Shown: positions 1-5,328 of the stretch, piece by piece
How positions within the stretch are numbered: the first letter of the stretch is position 1
How the letters are laid out: each line of letters opens with the position of its first letter
Assembly (NCBI GenBank): GCA_017936245.1
Contig: JAGBFY010000093.1
Location: forward strand, 1-5,328
Direction: 5' to 3'
Length of the DNA stretch: 5,328 nucleotides
DNA from: Kiritimatiellia bacterium
GTDB taxonomy: Bacteria > Verrucomicrobiota > Kiritimatiellia > RFP12 > UBA1067
The notes under the pieces: generated by a model
Seen by the model: the letters and a program-made list of their open reading frames with translations, nothing else
Database searches by the model: none
What the model was told of the DNA's origin: nothing
Made by a program: the position numbers and the translations under genes

Positions 1-1475
1 GCCTCCTCGGCGCCCCGGGGAACAAGTTCTATTACCGGCATACGGTAACCGTCGGCGGATTCGTAGAATGTACGCGCGACGCGGGTACCGTCCGCAAGTG
101 TCGACTCGGAAACTGTCGTTCTCGAACCGATACGGCACTCGTCTATGTCTGCCGTCGTCCGCACCGTCTTCGCCAGAGATTCTGGAGTATGCTTCACACG
201 GGCGGCAAGCGAATCGTCCAACTCGTCCTGCAGATATGAATAGACGCTCTTAAAGCCGGGCAGAGACAGTACACGTCCGTCGGGCACACACCAGAACTCC
301 TTCGGTTCGGGACCGAAATCCTGTTTCGTCGAATCGAACTCGGGCTCGTCGAACACGGCCTTAGTCCCCCGCAACCGCCGCGCCATGAATGTAGCCGTCG
401 CCCGCATCAGTGTTTCGTTGTATCCGTGCGGACCGGGCGAATCGATGATCGAATACGCGCCTTCGCGGCCAAGATTACGCCCGACATCCCCGAGCAGTCG
501 CGCCGTGTCGAGCGTACCGGAGAACGGGATTATATCGTCACGCCGAGAAAGCATCACTACCGGATTGCCGTTCATGAGCGGATAGGAAGCGTGATTGAAT
601 CCGTCGGCAAGCTGACTGAATATTATCTGCTCGCTGTCCGCCAAAAGCCGCCACATCGTCTGATCGCGGAGATTTGACAGATAGCAGCACGTGGCCGTTG
701 CCTTGATCCGGTCATCCAGCGCGGCCAGCATTATGCTCTGCGTGCCACCGCCGGAATTTCCGCAAGAACCGTAGCCGTCCTTTCTAATGTCCGGACGCGT
801 GTCGAGGTAATCAAGTGCGCGCATGACATCCCACATTTCGAACGCGGCGAGGTTGCGTCCGAGAAGCATCACGTTCACTCCCATGCGCAGATGGTTCTTG
901 ACGGGGGTGCCGCCCTGTTCCGTCTCCTCTTCGACAGACTGGCATCGCTCACCCTGTCCTACAGGATCGACCGCGAAAACGGCAACGCCATTTTTTGCGC
1001 ACAGCAGAGCAGTGCGCTGATACTTGGGCGCATTTTTTCCGAGATGGGAATGTCCGCACACCTCGATCGCCGCAGGATGCGGAGCGGGGAAGCGCGATTC
1101 GTCCGGCAGATAGAGATTGCCCGTCACGAACATTCCGGGACGGCTCTCGAAGATTATCTTTTCGACGCGACACCCGCCTCGTCGCGCCGTTCCGACAACC
1201 TTTGCGTTGAGAGGAGTCCTTTCAGGGAATCCTCCTATCCGCCGGATCATCATCTCGCGCTGAGTCTTGCGCATCGCATCAAACTCCGCGACCGAAGCAA
1301 CCTTGCTCCACGCGTCGTCAATATCCCGATCGAGCGAATGAATCTGCTTGTAGAACGCGGTCCATGACGCATAACGGTCACCTATGTCGAGCGTCCTTTC
1401 CGAAAGGACGCTCTCGACACCCGCAGCCGTTACGGCTGAAAAAACAATCGGTAAAAACGCCGGTAAAAACTTCAT
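1..1475 (-). CDS. Secreted alpha/beta-hydrolase, acetylxylan-esterase-like (3' end outside window)
   Basis: Last visible gene: 491 codons open from the ATG at 1475 to the left edge, with no in-frame stop, so the C-terminus is missing. The start is fixed by AGGAGG 6 nt upstream and a signal peptide (MKFLPAFLPIVFSAVTAAG, cleavage near residues 18-19). GGFPERTPLN (81-90) and FESRPGMFVTGNLYLP (109-124) are typical of the esterase-like group near Abhydrolase_7/CE7. VCGHSHLGK (139-147) is the probable oxyanion region and VDPVGQGER (169-177) is a further family motif. The nucleophile elbow GNSGGG (239-244) gives Ser241; Asp313 or Asp314 in SRRDDIIP and His350 in GPHGYN complete a plausible Ser-Asp-His triad. 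Such enzymes remove acyl groups from carbohydrates, but the substrate here is inference, and a peptidase-like or other ester specificity is possible. Residues after about 460 resemble the start of a second, similar domain. No frameshift is seen. Confidence 0.88.
   Translation of the reverse strand, partial: MKFLPAFLPIVFSAVTAAGVESVLSERTLDIGDRYASWTAFYKQIHSLDRDIDDAWSKVASVAEFDAMRKTQREMMIRRIGGFPERTPLNAKVVGTARRGGCRVEKIIFESRPGMFVTGNLYLPDESRFPAPHPAAIEVCGHSHLGKNAPKYQRTALLCAKNGVAVFAVDPVGQGERCQSVEEETEQGGTPVKNHLRMGVNVMLLGRNLAAFEMWDVMRALDYLDTRPDIRKDGYGSCGNSGGGTQSIMLAALDDRIKATATCCYLSNLRDQTMWRLLADSEQIIFSQLADGFNHASYPLMNGNPVVMLSRRDDIIPFSGTLDTARLLGDVGRNLGREGAYSIIDSPGPHGYNETLMRATATFMARRLRGTKAVFDEPEFDSTKQDFGPEPKEFWCVPDGRVLSLPGFKSVYSYLQDELDDSLAARVKHTPESLAKTVRTTADIDECRIGSRTTVSESTLADGTRVARTFYESADGYRMPVIELVPRGAEE
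1386..1418 (-). repeat. 33-bp inverted repeat inside the esterase coding sequence
   Basis: On the plus strand, GTCGAGCGTCCTTTC (1386-1400) pairs with GAAAGGACG (1402-1410) plus CTCGAC (1413-1418). This is a 15-bp near-perfect palindrome with a 2-nt bulge (1411-1412) and a single central base; the physical loop would be 3 nt or more. It covers exactly codons 20-30 of the esterase, directly after the signal peptide. No T-run follows on either strand, so it is not a standard intrinsic terminator. Confidence 0.75.
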
Positions 1476-1481
1476 TCCGTT

Positions 1482-1487
1482 CCTCCT
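1482..1487 (-). promoter_or_regulatory. Ribosome binding site of the esterase gene
   Basis: AGGAGG on the minus strand with 6 nt to the ATG at 1475, a near-consensus Shine-Dalgarno sequence. It sits inside the 19-bp gap after the stop of the GH-A gene and fixes the start of a reading frame that has no stop in the window. Confidence 0.9.
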
Positions 1488-1494
1488 GCCGGAA

Positions 1495-3015
1495 TCATTC
1501 CGCGTAAGGCGTGAACTTTCCTTCAAGCGCGTCAAACTCCGTTATCACGAAGGGCGAATCATATACGGGAACGTTTGCATAAACGATTCCCCGGGAATGG
1601 ACGATCTGATCTTCCATCGGGAATTCATACACGCGCCCCGAGAACATGTCAACAAGCACGGGACGCTTGAACGCTTTGCCTGTCGCTCCGAAGGTGAACG
1701 TGCGCGTCTCGAAAGACTCTGACGGCATCGGATATGTTGTCACCCTTCTGAACCTGTCGGCCTTGACGTCGAACGCGTGATCCCTCTTCTGCCACTGCCA
1801 GAAGGCCAGAACGGAATGTCCGCCGGCGGAACGGTATTCGTCAAACCATACCGTCTCATCGTTGTTCACAAAACGGCGCTCGGACTTTGGCACGATCTTG
1901 ACCGTATCGTCGAAGAACGTGACGATGTTCTGGGCGGAATAGTACGCCCGCTTGATGCGGATTATCTCGCGCGCCGAATTCGCCGCGAGTATGCCCTTCG
2001 CATTGTTGAAAGGTATGCTTTCCAGTCCCTTGTCGTAATGCATGTCGCTGATGCTGAAGATTGACGAGTCGATGCCCCTGGAATGGTCTATGAGCATGCG
2101 GCGTAGCATGAGCTTCGCCTGCGACACATCGGTAAAGGGCCAGCGGGCATAACCGTGGCTGGGCAGCATCTCGCTCGGCGCGCCCGATTCGCTCATTATC
2201 AGTTTCGCATGCGGCAGATGCTCCGCGACCTGTTTGAGCTTGGCGTCAAGATCGTCCGCCTTCTGTTCCGGATTGACGTAGTAGAGGTGAACGGAAACGG
2301 ACGAGAGAAGTTCGCTCTTTCCTGTTGCCTTAAGTTCCTTAAGTATCGCCTCGAAGTCATTGAGCCACCCCAGAACAATCCCTGTCACCTTGGCATTGGG
2401 GTTGTGCCTGCGGATAATCTCGGCCGTGAGAATATTGTTCTCCGCCAGCATCTTCGGAGTGACGCCTGGAATGTTGCCGGCCTCGTTCCACGTCTCCCAC
2501 AGGGTTATGCGGCCCGCGAAATGCTTCGCGAGAGCGTCGAGCCACCTCTTCCAAGCCTCGAGATACTCGCCTTCCACCGGAAACATGGAAAGCGCTCCAT
2601 GCGCCTTCGCGTCTGAGTAGATGGGGTTGCCGTAACCTACGCACAGCATGGGTGTGAAACCGTTGGCATTGGCCCAGTCCACCGTCTTGTCGAGCCAGGA
2701 GAAATCATACACACCTTTCTCCTTTTCGCATTTCGCCCAGCCGGACTGGATGCGTATTTTCTTGATGCCGAGAGGCTGAAGATATTCTTTGTACTCGTCG
2801 AAATTCGCGTAGTCGCGGTCGAGGCATTCACATCCTATCATCCAGCCGCCGTCGCCGAGCTCGTTCGCCGACTTAGGCTGGATCGTGCCTATGCGCTTCA
2901 TGTCGAGCTTGAGGCCCGTGCGGACTCTGTTCGCGCCGGTATCGATTTTCGGCCCCGCGAAAGATGTACCTGCGGCAAGAAGTGCCGCAACCGCGCTTAC
3001 TGCATATTTTTTCAT
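1495..3015 (-). CDS. Secreted clan GH-A glycoside hydrolase (GH39/GH5-like)
   Basis: Middle gene, 506 aa. The ATG at 3015 is chosen because AAAGGA lies 7 nt upstream and it gives a clean signal peptide: MKK, a hydrophobic run of Ala/Val/Leu, and probable cleavage after TSFA (residue 20). A TTG 24 bases upstream in frame lacks both. Residues about 57-340 read as a (beta/alpha)8 barrel: GIKKIRIQSGW (83-93) with EKGVYDFSWLDKTVDWA is typical of GH39/GH42/GH5-like enzymes. WETWNEA (173-179) holds the probable acid/base Glu178, preceded by the conserved Asn, and LIMSESGAPSE (272-282) the probable nucleophile Glu276. This spacing fits retaining clan GH-A enzymes. Residues about 375-495 look like a C-terminal beta domain. 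The protein should hydrolyse a glycoside outside the cytoplasm, but the exact GH family and sugar cannot be told by eye. It lies 20 bp after gene 1 and 19 bp before gene 3, consistent with co-transcription. Confidence 0.9.
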   Translation of the reverse strand: MKKYAVSAVAALLAAGTSFAGPKIDTGANRVRTGLKLDMKRIGTIQPKSANELGDGGWMIGCECLDRDYANFDEYKEYLQPLGIKKIRIQSGWAKCEKEKGVYDFSWLDKTVDWANANGFTPMLCVGYGNPIYSDAKAHGALSMFPVEGEYLEAWKRWLDALAKHFAGRITLWETWNEAGNIPGVTPKMLAENNILTAEIIRRHNPNAKVTGIVLGWLNDFEAILKELKATGKSELLSSVSVHLYYVNPEQKADDLDAKLKQVAEHLPHAKLIMSESGAPSEMLPSHGYARWPFTDVSQAKLMLRRMLIDHSRGIDSSIFSISDMHYDKGLESIPFNNAKGILAANSAREIIRIKRAYYSAQNIVTFFDDTVKIVPKSERRFVNNDETVWFDEYRSAGGHSVLAFWQWQKRDHAFDVKADRFRRVTTYPMPSESFETRTFTFGATGKAFKRPVLVDMFSGRVYEFPMEDQIVHSRGIVYANVPVYDSPFVITEFDALEGKFTPYAE

Positions 3016-3022
3016 CTTATCA

Positions 3023-3028
3023 TCCTTT
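3023..3028 (-). promoter_or_regulatory. Ribosome binding site of the GH-A hydrolase gene
   Basis: AAAGGA on the minus strand, 7 nt before the ATG at 3015, in the 20-bp gap after the stop of the DUF4838 gene. It decides in favour of 3015 over the in-frame TTG at 3039, which overlaps the upstream stop codon and has no such site. Confidence 0.8.
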
Positions 3029-3035
3029 CTTTTAA

Positions 3036-5207
3036 TCAATATTCAAGACTCTTTTTGTTTGCCGCCGGTTTAACGGCGGTTACATTTTCCTTGTGAGGCC
3101 ACTTCATCCGCAGTTCGCTTCTCGCCTCATAGCGGAAGTTGCACACAAACTCATTCTCAACCGATGCGCGGTAATCGTTCATCGCCTTGAACGCCGCGTC
3201 GAACGCGGCCGCCTTCGCCTTGTCGTCCGGAGCGGCCTTCATCGCCTTCTCCGCGATCCGCGTACGGCGCGTCAGCTCAGCATCCCTTAAACCCTTGCGC
3301 AGAAACTCGATTCGCGCGACAACCTCCTTGTCGCCGTTTGCCGCCTTCTTTGCGGAATCGAGCAGCCTGTAATTCTCCGTGAAGAACTTCTCGTCGAAAT
3401 ACTCGCCGAGAATCGCCGCGCAGTTGTGGTAGCTTCCGCCGCCGTGATTGCCTCCCGTGCTGTTCTGCCAAGAGATTTTGTGGAAGTCGTCGAACGCCCA
3501 CTTGGTCGTATACGCATAAATGCCGTCGAAATATTTCGCGACCTCTTCACGCGCGGAACCGAACGCCGAAAGCAGTTCTTCACGCGCACGCTCATAACCG
3601 TGAAGCGGATCACGGAACGCGCGGATAAGCGCGTAGTCCATCATAGCGTGACAGGCCCACGAACCGCGCAGTGAATCAAATGCGCACGCGGTCATGCCGT
3701 TTGTGTAGGCGAACGCGAAATCTTCGAGAATGAGCCTGCCCTGGTCGAACGGATAGTTACCGCCTGCAAGCATGAAGTTCGGACGGTACGTGAACTCCTT
3801 CGCGCCCGCGTTCTTCCACCCGAGGAAGCACGTCCGGAAATATTCCGACTCCTCCCGGTCGTACGGGAAATAACTGCGCGGCACGTATTCTATCACCACG
3901 GACGGATCGAGTTTCGTCTTCTTGGGTGGCTCAAGATAGTTCACATAGCCATATCCGACAACGCGGGCGGCGGGATTTACCTTCCTCGCCTCCTTCTGCA
4001 CCTCGTTGTAGAATCTTGCATAACGGTCGGCTATCGAGGGAAGCTGACGTTTGCGGGGATCGTCCTTGGGGATTCCCCATCGGTTGGGACTGAGCATCGC
4101 GTTGAGTCCGTACACTCCGCGTTCCTTGCGCAACGCCATAAGATCGTCGAAGGACATCGACCCGTTCCAGTATCTGTTTTTCGCGAACCGCGGATCCGGT
4201 TCATCCCATGAACGGCACCTCTTGCACTGGCAGAGCGAAACATAATCGTTCTCGCAGCTGTTCACCCACGGCTCGAAACCGTTTTTGCTCCCGACATTCT
4301 CCCACCAGACCTTCCAGTCGGCAACGGCCTGCTTCCACACGCCGGGTTCCGAAACGCACAACGTCACGAGTGCGCCGACCGAAGCGGGGCACCTCTTTCC
4401 TCCTGGGAGCTCGTTGAAGTATTCGGGATGCGTACTCCCGAAACGCTTCCACCACTTCTCGAACGCATGACCGGACTTTGTGCGGCGTCTGCGGCCGACA
4501 CGGTGACGGACGAGGAACTTGTTCTGTCCGGCGTAAAACCTGGCGGCGGCATCTTCATTGGAGAAGCCTATTTTCGGCATGCCCCAGGGAGCCGTTCCGT
4601 GAAGAATGCGCTCCTCCAAAGGTTCGATCCCGGTGCGGTCGATCTTCACGAGTTCAAGATGATTGCGCTTAGGGATCACCTCGCCCGTAGGGCCGGGCCA
4701 AATCCATTTCACGCCCAGCTCCTTCTCGAGAAAATCATACGCCGCATAGATCGTCGCGTAGATCGTAGGATTCCAGATATTGCCTATATCCTTGTACTTG
4801 ATGTCGGAATCGCGTCCCATGAGGTAGAGCCCGTTCCCGAACGTCTTTACAATCCACTCGTTCTTTTTGAGTTTGCGCCCGGGAAGGTTGATAGCCTTTG
4901 CGGCGGCGGTCGCTCCGACGAAGATGTGATATGGATACCTCTGAAGTTTTTTCTTGTCCTCCTTCACAATCTCTATCGAAACGCCGAACGCCTTGTCGAT
5001 ATGATGCTTAAGCTCATCGGCGGCATAGCGTTCGCAGTCGAGAGGCATAGCCGGAATGACGATATCCGCACGCACCCTGCCTTCCTTGACAAGCGTAAAC
5101 ACCGAACCCGGCACCTTGCGGCGGTTTGACGGCGACGTGCCGTCCACAAACATCCATGCGGCGACAGCCGTTCCCACCGCCAGCACCGATACCAACAGAC
5201 CTTTCAT
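3036..5207 (-). CDS. DUF4838 domain protein with GH67-N-like domain, exported or membrane-anchored
   Basis: First gene of the unit, 723 aa from the chosen ATG at 5207. Residues 1-20 (MKGLLVSVLAVGTAVAAWMF) form a short basic start and a hydrophobic stretch without a clear Ala-x-Ala cleavage site, so it may be a signal peptide or an anchor. Residues about 44-190 resemble the N-terminal domain of GH67 alpha-glucuronidases and related hexosaminidase-like domains: a YAADELKHHI helix, then the hallmark GVKWIWPGPTGEVIPK at 165-180. Residues about 220-540 look like DUF4838, with the family-type segment NSCENDYVSLCQCKRC at 316-331 (Cys318, 326, 328, 331) and a VVIEYVPR strand at 437-444. The C-terminus is helical and rich in Ala and Lys. 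Family knowledge links such proteins to polysaccharide-degrading clusters, but I know of no firmly assigned reaction, so a catalytic or sugar-binding role is inference. The stop lies 20 bp before gene 2. The frame stays open to the window edge; a start at 5258 is possible. Confidence 0.88.
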   Translation of the reverse strand: MKGLLVSVLAVGTAVAAWMFVDGTSPSNRRKVPGSVFTLVKEGRVRADIVIPAMPLDCERYAADELKHHIDKAFGVSIEIVKEDKKKLQRYPYHIFVGATAAAKAINLPGRKLKKNEWIVKTFGNGLYLMGRDSDIKYKDIGNIWNPTIYATIYAAYDFLEKELGVKWIWPGPTGEVIPKRNHLELVKIDRTGIEPLEERILHGTAPWGMPKIGFSNEDAAARFYAGQNKFLVRHRVGRRRRTKSGHAFEKWWKRFGSTHPEYFNELPGGKRCPASVGALVTLCVSEPGVWKQAVADWKVWWENVGSKNGFEPWVNSCENDYVSLCQCKRCRSWDEPDPRFAKNRYWNGSMSFDDLMALRKERGVYGLNAMLSPNRWGIPKDDPRKRQLPSIADRYARFYNEVQKEARKVNPAARVVGYGYVNYLEPPKKTKLDPSVVIEYVPRSYFPYDREESEYFRTCFLGWKNAGAKEFTYRPNFMLAGGNYPFDQGRLILEDFAFAYTNGMTACAFDSLRGSWACHAMMDYALIRAFRDPLHGYERAREELLSAFGSAREEVAKYFDGIYAYTTKWAFDDFHKISWQNSTGGNHGGGSYHNCAAILGEYFDEKFFTENYRLLDSAKKAANGDKEVVARIEFLRKGLRDAELTRRTRIAEKAMKAAPDDKAKAAAFDAAFKAMNDYRASVENEFVCNFRYEARSELRMKWPHKENVTAVKPAANKKSLEY

Positions 5208-5262
5208 TTTAGGCTCTTCGTGCATGACTGTGGGTATTCGTTCGCGGCATAACCTCATTTGA

Positions 5263-5268
5263 CCCCCT
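5263..5268 (-). promoter_or_regulatory. Possible ribosome binding site for a longer DUF4838 start
   Basis: AGGGGG on the minus strand (one G:U wobble from AGGAGG) lies 4 nt before an in-frame ATG at 5258. Use of that start would add 17 residues (MRLCRERIPTVMHEEPK) before the hydrophobic segment. The ATG at 5207 has only a weak GAAGAG about 6 nt upstream. The signal-peptide shape favours 5207, the ribosome site favours 5258. Confidence 0.4.
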
Positions 5269-5277
5269 GTTTCATTG

Positions 5278-5303
5278 GCTGCGGGGCTTCTCTCCCCGGC
5301 AGC
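5278..5303 (-). repeat. Hairpin upstream of the DUF4838 gene
   Basis: GCTGCGGGG (5278-5286) pairs with CCCCGGCAGC (5294-5303), giving 9 bp with one bulged G (5298) around a 7-nt loop. It lies about 70 bp before the 5207 start and 20 bp before the alternative ATG at 5258. In the minus direction no T-run follows. It may be a leader-RNA hairpin or simply GC-rich sequence. Confidence 0.45.
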
Positions 5304-5328
5304 GGAATTTTGATCGAAGAACAGCACA

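Noticed and set aside
949..1173. Minus-strand open frame of 74 aa
   Set aside because: It overlaps the esterase in another frame and has an Arg/Ser-rich, out-of-frame composition.
891..1367. Plus-strand open frame of 158 aa
   Set aside because: It is opposite the partial esterase, whose motifs and catalytic triad show that the minus frame is the coding one.
1386..1418. Intrinsic terminator between genes 2 and 3
   Set aside because: The hairpin lies inside the esterase coding sequence and is not followed by a T-run on either strand.
2155..2616. Plus-strand open frame of 153 aa
   Set aside because: It is antisense to the catalytic barrel of the GH-A gene and shows no protein-family features.
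3015..3039. TTG start for the GH-A gene, overlapping the upstream stop codon
   Set aside because: It has no ribosome site and would put eight charged residues before a perfect signal peptide; AAAGGA positions the ATG at 3015.
4428..5129. Plus-strand open frame of 233 aa
   Set aside because: It lies fully opposite the DUF4838 gene, has no recognisable domain or ribosome site, and is explained by codon bias of the GC-rich minus-strand gene.

Overview
The window holds three genes on the minus strand, read from high to low coordinates and packed with gaps of about 20 bp, so it looks like one transcription unit. In order of transcription they encode: (1) a DUF4838-type protein with a GH67-N-like domain (about 3036-5207); (2) a secreted clan GH-A glycoside hydrolase (1495-3015); (3) a secreted alpha/beta-hydrolase of the acetylxylan-esterase type, which runs off the left edge (1-1475). 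All three have an N-terminal signal peptide or signal anchor. The long plus-strand open frames are shadows of these genes.

The organism is probably an uncultured bacterium of the Verrucomicrobiota/Kiritimatiellota/Lentisphaerota or Planctomycetota type. This is inferred from moderate-to-high GC, Shine-Dalgarno-led genes, and the pairing of DUF4838 proteins with 'GNSGGG' esterases and GH-A hydrolases, which is common in those polysaccharide degraders. It cannot be fixed to a genus from the sequence alone.

The genes suggest a cell-envelope or periplasmic module for breaking down a decorated polysaccharide. The esterase could remove acyl groups, the GH-A enzyme could cleave the backbone or a side chain, and the DUF4838 protein could bind or process an (acidic?) sugar. 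The substrate is not visible from sequence. No transporter, regulator, sulfatase, RNA gene, CRISPR array or insertion sequence is visible. There is no gene-free stretch above 300 bp; only about 120 bp at the right edge lies upstream of gene 1.

The main points for a second look are: the third gene is easily missed because it has no stop inside the window; its last visible residues look like the start of a second hydrolase domain; a strong near-palindrome lies inside its coding sequence just after the signal peptide; and the start of the DUF4838 gene is ambiguous.
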